Source: Verrucomicrobiales bacterium
Lineage (GTDB): Bacteria; Verrucomicrobiota; Verrucomicrobiia; Verrucomicrobiales; DEV007
Assembly: GCA_029213005.1 (NCBI GenBank)
Contig: JARGPI010000004.1
Location: 124,001-188,000, forward strand
Direction of reading: 5' to 3'
Length of the DNA stretch: 64,000 nucleotides
This document shows positions 17,349 through 26,472 of the stretch, piece after piece. A program made the translations under genes and the position numbers. The notes below the pieces were generated by a model, which worked only from the letters and a program-made list of their open reading frames with translations, had not been told where the DNA came from and did no database searches. The first letter of the stretch is position 1. Each line of letters opens with the position of its first letter.

Positions 17349-19541
17349 TCAGGCCAATCCCCAGCGCCGACGAAGCATCCAATCCGCCCCGAATAACATG
17401 ACAATCGCGAAAAAGACCGAAAAACGATCCCAGATCGGTACCAAACGGGTATCAGGAATCTCACTGTCGCTGTCTTTTTTCTGAAGTGCCAAAGTTCTGG
17501 AAAGTTGATCCAGATTATCGCGATCCAGAATACTTCCCCCGGTCAAATGGCAGAGCCGGGTCAGATATGCCAGATCCGTGGTCACCTCGGTCATCTCGGG
17601 ACGCTCCTCGTAGACCATAAACTTCTGCCCCATCTCCTCCCCATTAGGCAACTTCACCCTCGCTTCGTAATGACCCGTCACCTCCGGCGTGAAAACGGTT
17701 CTCGCGGAATTGCCGCTCCGATCATCCGCTCCCCAACGGAGCTCAGTCACCAATTTCCCGTCCCGGAATATGCGGATTGGCTTGAGGCCGAGAAGAAATT
17801 CAGCTTTCCGGACCGAGAGTTTGAAATCCATCGGTTCACCGAGAAGCAAATTGGCGCTGCTGGTCCGGAAGGAGAAGTCCCGATTCGGAACCACCTCACT
17901 TTGCGAGAGCATCCAGATCAATAACTGATCCCAAAATCGATCGAAAATGTTGTTTTCCACATCGGTCTTCGCATTAAACGACCACTTCCACAGCCCCGCC
18001 ACATTGATATTGAGAACCTGCCCCTTCCCGAACCGCCGATGAACAAAAACCGGCGTTTTCTGACCGGTTTGAGGATCCTCAGCCTCGGCCAGAGTCGCCG
18101 CCAGCGTCTTCGAACCCGATGCGCGACGCGCCGCAAGCAAGGGCGGCAGCGATTCAGAAGTCTTCAGCTTATCGTGAAGCATTTGAAAAGCAGCAAGACC
18201 ACGCCCGGTCGAAGCCACACTGATCTGAACGTCGCTATTCCCGCCGGAATCATAAAGCACCGGCTCCAGCTCAGCGAGCGCTTCGTTTTCATCATCCAAA
18301 GCGCGCCCCCTCGCGAAAATCAATGTGCCACCGAAGGAATCGACATATTGCTTCAAATTGGCGCCCAACAAATCGGGATCGAGAAGCCGATTCAGAGATC
18401 GGCCGAGAATAATGGCATCATACTGCTGATAATCCTCCGGCTTAAGCGGATCGGGCAGTTGTCCGCGGACATTATCATTCCGGACCCGGCGCGCTCTCCC
18501 TTCCGCAAATGCCAAAATCGCATCCAGCTCAATTTTATCATTCCGGTAAAGCGACCGCTGCAGAAAAGTGGTGTCCCAATACGGAGATCCCTCGAGGATC
18601 AGAACCCGGATTTTTTCATCGATCACATTCAGGTAAGTGAACGCATTGTTGTTATTGAGATCCGTCTCCTTACCAGTGATCACCGCCTTCACTTCATATT
18701 GAAACTGACCGGTTTCGGGCTCTTTGATCGTAAAAGCCACCGGGATTTCCGGCTCCTCACCCGCCGTAACCTTCTGAGTCGACACCAGTTTACCGTTTCT
18801 TAAAAGCTGAACCGTCAGCGTCTCGTATTCACACCCAATCAACCGCAAGCGCCCCGAAACCCGGGTGGTTTGGTTCACATAGGCGTAAGGCTGGTAATTA
18901 TCGATCCGCACCGCGATATCCCGGACATTTCCCGTGCTGCCAAACGGAATCGCAAAGATCGGGAAGCGTTTTCTCCGCGCGATTTCCGCCGTCCGGGTCG
19001 CATTCTCCATCTCAAAATCGTGCCCGTCAGAGAGGAAAATCATGGCTTCGATATCCGTATCCGACACGGAATCCACCATCGACCCGATCGACTTGTGAAA
19101 TTGAGTCGTTTCACCGTCAGCCCGGAGCGTTTCCATTTTTTCCGGAGTGATCGCCACCGCATCAGAATCAAATTGAAAAAGCCTGATATCCGCATCCTGA
19201 GACACCCCGCCCTTCAAAAAACCGTTATCACGAAGCAGCTTGCGGGCCGCATCGAGCCGCGAAGCGCCACCCTCATCCGCCTGAGTCATACTCAAAGAGG
19301 AATCGACCGCAAAAATCACCGCCCGGTTGTGTTGCGCTTTGGGAATTTTTTCAATTCTGGAAGGCTGCAGCAACAGCAAAATCACCGCCGCTGTGCCCAG
19401 CAATCGCAGGGTGAGCAGGCTAAGCCGCTGCCCCACACTCAACCTCGCCGAAGTCAGCCAATACAGCCAGACCGTGATCACAAGCAGAAATCCCCCAAGA
19501 CTCAGGATCAGTGAAAACGGCAAAGTGGGGCTGAATTGCAT
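17349..19541 (-). CDS. Membrane-anchored VWA-domain protein with GATase1-like domain
   Basis: The 730-residue protein begins with two membrane helices (about residues 8-30 and 42-62). A von Willebrand A domain follows with an intact MIDAS start (FAVDSSLSM, D-x-S-x-S) and FLSDGHDFE. The middle (about 310-460, RVLILEGSPYWDTTFLQRSL, DAIILGRSLNRL) resembles the glutamine-amidotransferase-like fold seen in BatA/aerotolerance-type proteins. A late beta-rich region and one C-terminal helix (FFAIVMLFGADWMLRRR) complete it. In many bacteria such proteins accompany a MoxR ATPase and a DUF58 protein; neither is present nearby, so this copy is an orphan. Two palindromic repeat units lie 14-52 bp upstream of its start, in the region shared with the divergent photolyase gene. 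Confidence 0.8.
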   Translation of the reverse strand: MQFSPTLPFSLILSLGGFLLVITVWLYWLTSARLSVGQRLSLLTLRLLGTAAVILLLLQPSRIEKIPKAQHNRAVIFAVDSSLSMTQADEGGASRLDAARKLLRDNGFLKGGVSQDADIRLFQFDSDAVAITPEKMETLRADGETTQFHKSIGSMVDSVSDTDIEAMIFLSDGHDFEMENATRTAEIARRKRFPIFAIPFGSTGNVRDIAVRIDNYQPYAYVNQTTRVSGRLRLIGCEYETLTVQLLRNGKLVSTQKVTAGEEPEIPVAFTIKEPETGQFQYEVKAVITGKETDLNNNNAFTYLNVIDEKIRVLILEGSPYWDTTFLQRSLYRNDKIELDAILAFAEGRARRVRNDNVRGQLPDPLKPEDYQQYDAIILGRSLNRLLDPDLLGANLKQYVDSFGGTLIFARGRALDDENEALAELEPVLYDSGGNSDVQISVASTGRGLAAFQMLHDKLKTSESLPPLLAARRASGSKTLAATLAEAEDPQTGQKTPVFVHRRFGKGQVLNINVAGLWKWSFNAKTDVENNIFDRFWDQLLIWMLSQSEVVPNRDFSFRTSSANLLLGEPMDFKLSVRKAEFLLGLKPIRIFRDGKLVTELRWGADDRSGNSARTVFTPEVTGHYEARVKLPNGEEMGQKFMVYEERPEMTEVTTDLAYLTRLCHLTGGSILDRDNLDQLSRTLALQKKDSDSEIPDTRLVPIWDRFSVFFAIVMLFGADWMLRRRWGLA

Positions 19542-19554
19542 TTCAAAATTGAGG

Positions 19555-19593
19555 ACTGTACCCTGTACAATCCGGAATTGTACTCTGTACAGT
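19555..19593. repeat. Palindromic repeat locus B (two units)
   Basis: Units at 19555-19572 (TGTACCCTGTACA core) and 19576-19593 (TGTACTCTGTACA core, one change in the centre). They lie in the 135-bp spacer between two divergently transcribed genes, the VWA gene (minus) and phr (plus), so they could affect either promoter. Confidence 0.9.
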
Positions 19594-19676
19594 GCGCTCG
19601 AAAGCGACTTTAACCGAAATCAGCCGAAAATCGAGAGGACTCGTATTCTGTCCCAACTCATATTCCTCAATCCACC

Positions 19677-21113
19677 ATGCCAAACTATCAGCGCGTCATC
19701 CACTGGTTCCGCAGAGACCTCCGCCTCACCGACAACACCGCCCTTTCCGAGGCACTGAAAGCGGGAAAAGAAGTCATCCCAGTTTACATTTTAAGCGACT
19801 GGAAGCGCAATCACCATTGGACCGGAACCGGTCGCCAGCAATTCCTCACCGGATGCCTCGAATCCCTCTCCGAAGATCTGGAGTCCATCGGCGGTCGACT
19901 CATTTTTCGATCCGGCGACGCGGTTAACGAATTGAAAAAACTCGTTAAAACAACCGAAGCGGAGGCCATTTACCTGAACCGGGACCCCGATCCCTATGGC
20001 ATCGAAACCGAGAAAAGACTGCTCGAAACCTGTCGCAGCATCGGCATCGAACTTCACGGCTCCAAGGATGTCGTCCTCCACGAAAAAGACGAAGTTCTCA
20101 CTCAATCCGCCTCACCCTACCGGGTCTACACCCCCTACTCGAAAACCTGGATGTCGCTCTCAAAACCCGACCCGGCGGCCAAGATAAAAAAATTCCCGAA
20201 GAGCAAAACCCTCAATGAGTTAAAATCTCTATCCTTCGACGGAATCGCTCACTGGAGTCTGAAAAAAACCGATACCGAAATCCCCGAAGCCGGCGAAAAA
20301 GCAGCCCGGAAACGACTCAAAAACGCCATCGAATCGACCGTTTTAACCAGATACGCCCAGGACCGGAACACACCCGCCCTTGAGGCCACCAGCGGCATCG
20401 GCCCCGACCTCCGCTACGGCACCCTTTCTCCACGCGAAATATTCTCCCAAAGCCAGAAATTACTCGACGACACCCGATCAAAATCGGAACGGGAAAGCAT
20501 CTTTACCTTCCAGAAACAACTCGCCTGGCGGGAATTCTTTATGGCGATTCTGGGGCACTACCCCGAAGTCCTCGAAACCGATTTCAATCCCAAATGGAGA
20601 GGATTAAAATGGGGCGATCCCGACGAGGATAACAAGCTGGAACGTTGGCAAAACGGACAAACCGGCTTCCCCATCATCGATGCCGGTCTCCGCCAGCTGG
20701 CAGCCACCGGGACAATGCACAACCGCGTCAGAATGATCGTCGCCATGTTCCTGACCAAAGACCTCCATCTCCATTGGAAACTCGGGGAAGCCCATTTTAT
20801 GAGGCACCTCATCGACGGCGAAATCGCCAACAACAACGGGGGCTGGCAATGGTCCTCCGGAACTGGAGCCGACGCCGCCCCTTATTTCCGGATACAGAAC
20901 CCGTGGACCCAGACCGAACGCTACGATCCCGACGGCACCTACATCAAAAAATGGATCCCGGAGCTGGCCGAAGTCTCGCCAAAACAGTTCCGTAAACCGG
21001 CCGAATCCTCCGCCCCCCTTTCACCCGACTACCCCCTGCCAATGGTCGATCACTCCGAAGAAAGAGAGGTAACCCTCGATTGGTTCAAGCAGCACAAAGC
21101 CTCCAGCGAATGA
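19677..21113 (+). CDS. phr: Deoxyribodipyrimidine photolyase (cryptochrome/photolyase family)
   Basis: Photolyases use light and FADH to split cyclobutane pyrimidine dimers. The 478-residue protein has the N-terminal alpha/beta antenna domain starting VIHWFRRDLRLTDNTALSEA. The helical FAD domain follows, with KQLAWREFFMAILGHYP, GFPIIDAGLRQLAATGTMHN, RVRMIVAMFLTKDLHLHW, and the signature NNNGGWQWSSGTGADAAPYF followed by IQNPWTQTERYDPDG. These are the class I CPD photolyase motifs. The ATG at 19677 gives the expected N-terminus. It has no tight same-strand partner and is divergent from the VWA protein gene. Confidence 0.95.
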   Translation: MPNYQRVIHWFRRDLRLTDNTALSEALKAGKEVIPVYILSDWKRNHHWTGTGRQQFLTGCLESLSEDLESIGGRLIFRSGDAVNELKKLVKTTEAEAIYLNRDPDPYGIETEKRLLETCRSIGIELHGSKDVVLHEKDEVLTQSASPYRVYTPYSKTWMSLSKPDPAAKIKKFPKSKTLNELKSLSFDGIAHWSLKKTDTEIPEAGEKAARKRLKNAIESTVLTRYAQDRNTPALEATSGIGPDLRYGTLSPREIFSQSQKLLDDTRSKSERESIFTFQKQLAWREFFMAILGHYPEVLETDFNPKWRGLKWGDPDEDNKLERWQNGQTGFPIIDAGLRQLAATGTMHNRVRMIVAMFLTKDLHLHWKLGEAHFMRHLIDGEIANNNGGWQWSSGTGADAAPYFRIQNPWTQTERYDPDGTYIKKWIPELAEVSPKQFRKPAESSAPLSPDYPLPMVDHSEEREVTLDWFKQHKASSE

Positions 21114-21205
21114 CCCGAACCTCCGTAAAACCAGATGGAATAAGGCCTGACAAGGCCAGAACCGGAACCAACCAAAAACTTTTTAGAAAAACCTTCAGAT
21201 AAATT

Positions 21206-21233
21206 TTGACAGATCATAGCGGGAGAGTATTTT
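21206..21233 (+). promoter_or_regulatory. Probable sigma-70 promoter of the tRNA-Thr/tuf transcript
   Basis: TTGACA at 21206-21211 and TATTTT at 21228-21233 are separated by 16 bp. They are followed by a GC-rich stretch (CGCGGC), as is common for growth-rate-controlled promoters. It is about 140 nt upstream of the tRNA-Thr gene in a 259-nt gap that otherwise shows nothing coding. The -35 is perfect; the -10 matches four of six positions. Confidence 0.5.
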
Positions 21234-21372
21234 CGCGGCTCTATTCGTCGAAATCAGTTCATGAAGCTTAACTAATCTACGTTTATCCGATAGATGGTTG
21301 CTTCTTTTCTATTTAAGGCGAGTGGTTCCAGAGTAAGAGGGCCCACTTGAGTGTTCATACTTCGGATGATAC

Positions 21373-21447
<75 letters not shown>

Positions 21448-21592
21448 CTTACTACAACATTAATTAAACTGTTTTTTAACGAAAACAACCAACCTAGAAT
21501 ACCAGCAAAACGCTAAAGACAACTAAAGACGGCAGCGGTCCCCATTTATGGGAACCAAAGGCGACACTAAGCAACCCTAACTGATTACAACA

Positions 21593-22777
21593 ATGGCTAA
21601 GGAAGCATTTGAACGTAACAAGCCTCACGTAAACGTGGGCACAATCGGTCACGTTGACCACGGAAAAACGACTTTGACCGCTGCAATTACTACCACTTTG
21701 GCAGAAAAAGGCTTCTGCGAAAAGAGGGCGTACGATGAAATCGACGGTGCTCCCGAAGAGCGCGAGCGCGGTATCACAATTTCAACAGCACACGTCGAGT
21801 ATGAAACTGACAAGCGTCACTACGCTCACGTTGACTGCCCGGGTCACGCTGACTATGTGAAGAACATGATCACCGGTGCAGCGCAGATGGACGGAGGAAT
21901 CCTCGTTTGTTCAGCAGCTGACGGCCCAATGCCACAAACTCGTGAGCACATCCTTCTTGCCCGTCAGGTTGGTGTTCCAGCACTCGTGGTATTCCTCAAC
22001 AAAGTTGACCAGGTGGACGACGAAGAACTTCTCGACCTCGTTGAGATGGAAGTTCGCGAACTCCTCGACCAGTATGAGTTCCCAGGTGACGATATCCCAA
22101 TCGTTCGTGGTTCCGCTCTTAAGGCACTTGAAGGTGACGCAGAGCAGCAGGAAAACATCATGAAGTTGATGAACGCTGTTGACGAGTACATCCCACTTCC
22201 AGAGCGCCCAATCGATCAGGACTTCCTTATGCCTATCGAGGACGTGTTCTCAATTGAAGGTCGTGGAACCGTTGCTACCGGTCGTGTTGAGCGTGGTATC
22301 GTTAAGAAAATGGCTGAAGTTGAAATCGTTGGTATCAGAGACACCATCAAAACGACAGTTACAGACATCGAGATGTTCCGTAAGCTTCTTGACGAAGGTC
22401 GTGCCGGTGACAACGTTGGTATCCTTCTTCGCGGAGTTAAGAAAGAAGACATCGAGCGCGGTCAAGTTATCGCCAAGGTGGGTTCCATTACTCCTCACAA
22501 GAAATTTGACTCAGAGGTTTACGTTCTTTCCAAGGACGAAGGTGGCCGTCACACCCCATTCTTCAACAACTACCGTCCTCAGTTCTACTTCAGAACAACA
22601 GACGTAACTGGTGCGATCTCGCTTCCAGACGGTGTTGAAATGGTGATGCCTGGCGACAACATCAACATGAAAGTTGAGTTGATCACACCAATCGCTATGG
22701 AGAAAACCATCCGTTTCGCTATCCGTGAGGGTGGCCGGACAGTTGGTGCTGGTCGTGTGGCCAACATCCTTGACTAA
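21593..22777 (+). CDS. tuf: Translation elongation factor Tu
   Basis: EF-Tu delivers aminoacyl-tRNA to the ribosome as a GTP complex. The 394-residue protein shows the G1 motif GHVDHGKTT at residues 19-27, the switch I motif RGITI, the G3 motif DCPGH, the G4 motif NKVD and domain II/III landmarks such as [13 protein letters not shown]. The length is canonical. Codon choice is visibly biased (frequent GTT, GCT, CGT) compared with the neighbouring envelope genes, as expected for very high expression. No Shine-Dalgarno sequence precedes the ATG (the leader reads ACAACA). The 145-nt leader after tRNA-Thr contains a small hairpin (GGTCCCCAT...ATGGGAACC, 21537-21556). tRNA-Trp follows. Confidence 0.99.
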   Translation: MAKEAFERNKPHVNVGTIGHVDHGKTTLTAAITTTLAEKGFCEKRAYDEIDGAPEERERGITISTAHVEYETDKRHYAHVDCPGHADYVKNMITGAAQMDGGILVCSAADGPMPQTREHILLARQVGVPALVVFLNKVDQVDDEELLDLVEMEVRELLDQYEFPGDDIPIVRGSALKALEGDAEQQENIMKLMNAVDEYIPLPERPIDQDFLMPIEDVFSIEGRGTVATGRVERGIVKKMAEVEIVGIRDTIKTTVTDIEMFRKLLDEGRAGDNVGILLRGVKKEDIERGQVIAKVGSITPHKKFDSEVYVLSKDEGGRHTPFFNNYRPQFYFRTTDVTGAISLPDGVEMVMPGDNINMKVELITPIAMEKTIRFAIREGGRTVGAGRVANILD

Positions 22778-22864
22778 AGTTCTTTTAAAACTCGCTGAAA
22801 GCAGTTTTAGTTTCCCCGATCGTTTTCATAGAAAAACAACTGGCGGGTCGGGAAAATGAATTTG

Positions 22865-22897
22865 AGAGGGGAATCGGCCTAAAACCGACTCCCCTCT
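22865..22897 (+). terminator. Stem-loop between tuf and tRNA-Trp
   Basis: A stem of 13 positions with one mismatch (22865-22877 against 22885-22897, GAGGGGA...TCCCCTC) and a 7-nt loop. It is followed only by TCTCG, so the T-tract is poor. It may be a weak terminator or a processing stem rather than an efficient stop, which would allow read-through into tRNA-Trp and secE. Confidence 0.45.
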
Positions 22898-22937
22898 TCT
22901 CGCCGAAACCTACAAGGAAATCATTAAGACAATAAAT

Positions 22938-23010
22938 ACGGTAGTAGCTCAATTGGTAGAGTAGTGGTCTCCAAAACCATTGGTTGGGGGTTCGAGTCCC
23001 TCCTACCGTG
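22938..23010 (+). tRNA. tRNA-Trp (CCA anticodon)
   Basis: The cloverleaf has acceptor arm ACGGTAG/CTACCGT, D-arm AGCTCAATTGGTAGAGT, anticodon arm GTGGT-CTCCAAA-ACCAT with anticodon CCA, and T-arm GGGGGTTCGAGTCCCTC. The discriminator is G and the 3' CCA is not encoded, unlike the tRNA-Thr upstream. It lies 69 nt before secE, in the usual tuf-tRNA-Trp-secE order. Confidence 0.96.
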
Positions 23011-23079
23011 CTCCTTGGGAGCAATCGTCTTTTTGAAAAAGAATTTTACGCATTTAACTGGATATACGCAGACCCGATA

Positions 23080-23298
23080 ATGGCAAAGCTTGGAAAATAC
23101 ATAGGCGAAGTAAACGGAGAACTTAAGAAGGCAACCTGGCCTTGGGATCCGAAAGAAAAGGGCGTCAAAAAATACAAGCAATTGATCGACTCTACCGTCG
23201 TTGTCATTATTGCAATGCTACTCCTCGGGGCTTATGTTGCATTTGTGGACTTCGCAATGCAGAACCTGATGAAGTTCCTTACCACAGGAAGCCTTTAG
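23080..23298 (+). CDS. secE: Preprotein translocase subunit SecE
   Basis: SecE stabilises SecY in the protein-export channel. The start at 23080 gives 72 residues (MAKLGKYIGEVNGELKKATW), the normal size of the short bacterial form. An amphipathic helix with the ELKKATWP motif (residues 14-21) precedes one membrane segment (STVVVIIAMLLLGAYVAFV, about 38-56). A frame extending further upstream would run into the tRNA-Trp gene and is rejected. nusG follows after 52 nt, as in most bacteria. No Shine-Dalgarno sequence is seen. Confidence 0.95.
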   Translation: MAKLGKYIGEVNGELKKATWPWDPKEKGVKKYKQLIDSTVVVIIAMLLLGAYVAFVDFAMQNLMKFLTTGSL

Positions 23299-23350
23299 GC
23301 CTCACAAATCCATCTCATTTTAAATTCAGTTATTTCAGACCCTTACTAAA

Positions 23351-23920
23351 ATGCCAACAATTCCAGAACCTCGCGACCAATGGTATGTGGTCCATGTTCT
23401 TTCCGGAGCGGAAGGAAAGGTGCGCGACCATCTCAATCGTCGGATTCAGTCCGAAGAGATGGGAGACTATATTTTCGAAGTGTTGGTGCCCGAAGAAAGA
23501 GTCTCCGAAGTCAAAGCCGGCAAAAAACGCGAGTCCAACCGTAAATTTTTCCCCGGTTACGTCATCGTCAACATGCATTTGCTGGACGAAAACAATAAAC
23601 TCGTCGACCGCACCTGGTATTTCATTCAGGAGCAGGACGGCGTCATCAATTTCGCGGGGTCCAAGACCCACCCTATTCCGATGCCCAAGCATGAGGTCGA
23701 CAGCATGCTGGCACAGATCAAAGAACGTGAGGGCGCCGTTATGCCCGCCGTTGAACATGAAATCGGGGATACCGTATCCGTGGCCGACGGACCTTTCCAG
23801 GGCCAGAACGGAGTGATCGCAGAGATCGACGAAGAGAAAGGCGAGCTAATGGTTTCAGTAAACATTTTCGGCCGGGAAACCCTGGTACCCCTGGAATACT
23901 GGCAAGTGGAGAAAGCATAA
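23351..23920 (+). CDS. nusG: Transcription termination/antitermination factor NusG
   Basis: NusG binds RNA polymerase and links it to Rho or to the ribosome. The 189-residue protein has the NGN domain start QWYVVHVLSGAEGKVRDHL (residues 9-27), the conserved RKFFPGYVIVNM (about 61-72) and WYFI. The C-terminal KOW domain has DTVSVADGPFQGQNGVI (about 138-154). Domain order and length are canonical. It follows secE and precedes rplK, the standard context. Confidence 0.98.
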   Translation: MPTIPEPRDQWYVVHVLSGAEGKVRDHLNRRIQSEEMGDYIFEVLVPEERVSEVKAGKKRESNRKFFPGYVIVNMHLLDENNKLVDRTWYFIQEQDGVINFAGSKTHPIPMPKHEVDSMLAQIKEREGAVMPAVEHEIGDTVSVADGPFQGQNGVIAEIDEEKGELMVSVNIFGRETLVPLEYWQVEKA

Positions 23921-23934
23921 CTATTGCACCAGAC

Positions 23935-23975
23935 AGGTCACAGACACCCCTCGGTTTGAGGAAACTTTTTGACCT
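23935..23975 (+). promoter_or_regulatory. Possible structured leader upstream of rplK
   Basis: AGGTCA (23935-23940) pairs with TGACCT (23970-23975) around an inner CCTC...GAGG stem (23949-23961) in the 96-nt nusG-rplK spacer. Ribosomal protein operons are often controlled by L1 binding to such leaders. I see a fold but no convincing L1-site consensus. Confidence 0.3.
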
Positions 23976-24016
23976 ATCGAACTAGAATTTAAGAACAAAT
24001 CAAATAATCGAGACAC

Positions 24017-24442
24017 ATGGCTAAAGAAATTGTCGGTCAAATCAAGTTGCAGATCCAGGCAGGTCAGGCAAACCCGTCACCACCAGTCGGCCCCGCGTTG
24101 GGTCAGGCCGGGGTAAACATCATGGAATTCTGTAAAGCATTCAATGCCGCTACCCAGGCGAGTGCCGGAGACATCCTTCCTGTCGTAATCACTGTCTACA
24201 AAGACAAGAGTTTCGATTTCGTCTGCAAGAAGCCGCCTGCGGCAGTGCTTTTGAAGAAAGCCGCCAACCTTGCAAAAGGTTCCGGCGAGCCTCACAAGGT
24301 TAAAGTCGGGACGCTCAGCCGCGAAAAACTTCTCGAAGTTGCACGCACTAAGATGGACGACCTGAACACCAACAATGAAGAAATGGCCTGCCGGATCCTC
24401 GCTGGAACCGCCCGCCAGATGGGACTCGAAATCGTCGATTAA
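24017..24442 (+). CDS. rplK: 50S ribosomal protein L11
   Basis: L11 binds 23S rRNA in the GTPase-associated centre. At 141 residues it is full length. It carries [31 protein letters not shown] split across residues 9-39, the proline-rich linker [12 protein letters not shown], and the C-terminal RNA-binding domain ending [17 protein letters not shown]. The start (ATGGCTAAAGAAATT) is conserved and has no Shine-Dalgarno. A rho-independent terminator lies between it and rplA, so these usually coupled genes may be only partly co-transcribed here. Confidence 0.98.
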   Translation: MAKEIVGQIKLQIQAGQANPSPPVGPALGQAGVNIMEFCKAFNAATQASAGDILPVVITVYKDKSFDFVCKKPPAAVLLKKAANLAKGSGEPHKVKVGTLSREKLLEVARTKMDDLNTNNEEMACRILAGTARQMGLEIVD

Positions 24443-24471
24443 TCCCACTTCAGTCTCATTTTTATCGAAAG

Positions 24472-24501
24472 AGCGACTCGCGAAAGCCGGTCGCTTTTTT
24501 C
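24472..24501 (+). terminator. Rho-independent terminator between rplK and rplA
   Basis: AGCGAC (24472-24477) pairs with GTCGCT (24490-24495), followed by a run of T (about six, 24495-24500). The stem is short (six pairs plus a possible wobble). It sits in a 195-nt spacer, far longer than the usual rplK-rplA gap. This suggests partial termination and perhaps a separate rplA promoter. Confidence 0.65.
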
Positions 24502-24637
24502 GTATCCCGCATCAACTCCTGATGATGGAAAATGGTTTTAAAAAAATTCATTCGCCATTTCAAATTTTCGGGTTAGTGTCGCGGCTCCAAAATAGTAAGC
24601 AGGAGAGGCGAACCCTCGTTTGGACTGCATTAAAATC

Positions 24638-25333
24638 ATGGCTAAAAAAAGAAGCAAAAGATACGTAAAGGCCGCTGAGATGGTCAACGAAGATCAGATC
24701 TACTCGATCGAAGAAGCTGCCGCGCTGGTAAAAAAATTCCCCGCGCCAAAATTCGACCAGAGTGTGACGATCAGTTTCAAACTCGGTGTTGACCCACGTC
24801 AGTCCGACCAAATGGTTCGCGGAACCTGCCCCCTTCCCCACGGAAGCGGTAAAGACGTTCGCGTTCTCGTTTTCGCAGAAGGCGAAGCCGCAACTCAGGC
24901 AAAAAATGCCGGAGCAGAGCACGTTGGGTTCGAAGCACTGATTAAAGAAGTTCAGGGCGGATTCAGCGACTTCGACGTCGTCGTGGCAACGCCGGCAGCA
25001 ATGTCGGAAGTCCGGAAACTCGGTAGACAGCTCGGACCCCGCGGTTTGATGCCAAACCCGAAGACCGGCACAGTTACCGACGACACAGCCGGAGCCGTTA
25101 AGGCAGTTAAAGCCGGACGGGTCGATTTCAAATTGGACAGAAACGGAAACGTTTCGATCCCGGTTGGAAAAGTCTCTTTTGAAGCAGACAAACTTGTCGA
25201 CAACACAAAAGCCGTCATTAGCGCAGTGGTTGCAGCTCGTCCTGCTACCGCTAAAGGAAATTTTCTGGATAACGGAACACTGGCCGGAACGATGACTCCG
25301 GGTGTTAAAGTGGATGTTTCTGACTGGAAATAG
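24638..25333 (+). CDS. rplA: 50S ribosomal protein L1
   Basis: L1 forms the mobile stalk at the E site and is usually also a translational repressor of its own operon. The start at 24638 ([15 protein letters not shown]) gives 231 residues, the expected length. A TTG-initiated extension upstream is not supported by the family. Motifs include [38 protein letters not shown] (the strongly conserved L1 signature, about residues 125-145) and [17 protein letters not shown]. It lies 195 nt after rplK, behind a terminator, and 29 nt before rplJ. Confidence 0.98.
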   Translation: MAKKRSKRYVKAAEMVNEDQIYSIEEAAALVKKFPAPKFDQSVTISFKLGVDPRQSDQMVRGTCPLPHGSGKDVRVLVFAEGEAATQAKNAGAEHVGFEALIKEVQGGFSDFDVVVATPAAMSEVRKLGRQLGPRGLMPNPKTGTVTDDTAGAVKAVKAGRVDFKLDRNGNVSIPVGKVSFEADKLVDNTKAVISAVVAARPATAKGNFLDNGTLAGTMTPGVKVDVSDWK

Positions 25334-25362
25334 AACAACAACAACGAACCAAATTTACCAGG

Positions 25363-25875
25363 ATGAAAGAAATTAAACAGACCATCATCGACGGACTGCT
25401 TGAACAGATTAACGACTCTCCGTTCATGTTGGTCGCCGATTACGGCGGCATGACCGTCCCGCAGTTTTCCGCTCTTCGGAACAAGCTTGAAGAAAAAGGA
25501 GCCAAGTTCCAGGTTGCCAAAAACTCCTTTGTGAAGCGCGCTGCCAACACAGCTAACTTCCCTGAGGAAATCGCAGAATTCCTCTCCGGACAGACCGCGA
25601 TTGTCACCGGTAAGGAAGACGTCTGCGGCGCAGCTAAAATCCTTAAGGATGCAGGCAAAGGCGGAGTTCCTCCATTTGTGCGCGCAGGAGTTCTCGACGG
25701 TGAATTCATCGACGAAGCTCAGGTGAAAGCTCTGGCGGATCTCCCTTCCAAAGAAATTCTCCAGGCGACTCTCCTTGGCGTCCTCAACCAACCGGCCAGC
25801 ATGCTGGTTCGCGTTCTCAACGAGCCGGGCTCCGCTCTGGCACGGGTTCTCGCTGCCAAGCAGGAGAAAGGCTAA
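25363..25875 (+). CDS. rplJ: 50S ribosomal protein L10
   Basis: L10 anchors L7/L12 dimers to the ribosome. The 170-residue protein has the family N-terminus ([18 protein letters not shown]), [14 protein letters not shown] and the C-terminal helix that recruits L12 ([20 protein letters not shown]). The spacer to rplA is only 29 nt, too short for the long L10-binding leader seen upstream of rplJ in some bacteria. If that autoregulation exists, its target must lie elsewhere, for instance in the 158-nt rplJ-rplL spacer. Confidence 0.97.
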   Translation: MKEIKQTIIDGLLEQINDSPFMLVADYGGMTVPQFSALRNKLEEKGAKFQVAKNSFVKRAANTANFPEEIAEFLSGQTAIVTGKEDVCGAAKILKDAGKGGVPPFVRAGVLDGEFIDEAQVKALADLPSKEILQATLLGVLNQPASMLVRVLNEPGSALARVLAAKQEKG

Positions 25876-25965
25876 TCCAATTAATAACTTTAAAGAATTT
25901 TCAGTAAGCGGCCCACTGGCAGTTTCCTGATTGAAAAAACAAAAAACAACTAACCGGGTTCCTTG

Positions 25966-26010
25966 CCGGATGTCGGGCACGACATCTTAATTGACCGAAA
26001 AGCTTTCGGA
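25966..26010 (+). promoter_or_regulatory. Two hairpins in the rplJ-rplL spacer
   Basis: GATGTC-gggcac-GACATC (25969-25986) and CCGAAA-agc-TTTCGG (25995-26009) are perfect small stems in the 158-nt spacer, ending about 24 nt before the rplL start. Neither has a T-tract. They could act as RNA processing or translational control elements that set the higher L7/L12 dosage. This is inference from position only. Confidence 0.4.
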
Positions 26011-26033
26011 AGCGGCGATACCCACCTTAGAAA

Positions 26034-26414
26034 ATGGCTGATACAAGCAAATTAGTAGAAGAACTCAGTGGTCTTACCGTACTTGAGGTAGCTGACCTTG
26101 TTAAAGAACTCGAAGAGAAGTGGGGCGTGAGCGCTGCTGCTCCTGCAGCGGTTGCTGTAGCTGGACCAGCTGCCGATGGCGGTGCTGCTGCAGAAGAGAA
26201 GACCGATTTTGACGTTATCCTCACCGGGGACGGCGGCAAGAAAATCGCTGTTATTAAAGCAGTTCGCGAATGCGTGGCCGGACTTGGTCTTGCTGACGCT
26301 AAGAAGCTCGTCGAAAGCGCACCAACTCCAATCAAGGAAGGTGCTTCCAAAGACGAAGCTGAAGAGATTAAGAAGAAACTCGAAGAAGCCGGTGCTTCTG
26401 TTGAGTTGAAGTAA
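26034..26414 (+). CDS. rplL: 50S ribosomal protein L7/L12
   Basis: L7/L12 forms the multicopy stalk that recruits translation factors. The 126-residue protein has the N-terminal dimerisation helices ([20 protein letters not shown], residues 6-25), an alanine-rich hinge ([20 protein letters not shown], about 34-53) and the C-terminal domain. That domain contains [20 protein letters not shown], with [21 protein letters not shown] strong terminator follows 22 nt after the stop. No Shine-Dalgarno sequence precedes the ATG. Confidence 0.98.
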   Translation: MADTSKLVEELSGLTVLEVADLVKELEEKWGVSAAAPAAVAVAGPAADGGAAAEEKTDFDVILTGDGGKKIAVIKAVRECVAGLGLADAKKLVESAPTPIKEGASKDEAEEIKKKLEEAGASVELK

Positions 26415-26435
26415 TCCTTCGACCAAAAACTTTGA

Positions 26436-26472
26436 TGCCGCGAAACGGATTTTCTCCGTTCGCGGCATTTTT
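26436..26472 (+). terminator. Rho-independent terminator / attenuator after rplL
   Basis: TGCCGCGAA-ACGGA (26436-26449) pairs with TCCGT-TCGCGGCA (26455-26467), with one bulged A and a short T-rich loop, and runs straight into TTTTT. It is among the strongest hairpins in the window. It would stop or attenuate transcription between rplL and rpoB, the position where other bacteria place an rpoBC attenuator. Confidence 0.85.

Noticed and set aside
22865..22897. Hairpin after tuf as a strong terminator
   Set aside because: The T-tract is poor, so I list it only as a low-confidence stem-loop.
22984..23079. Upstream extension of secE
   Set aside because: The extension starts inside the tRNA-Trp gene. 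The ATG at 23080 gives the conserved SecE N-terminus.
24952..25980. Long minus-strand open frame opposite rplA and rplJ
   Set aside because: It is antisense to two ribosomal protein genes with exact family matches, and its product has no family features.
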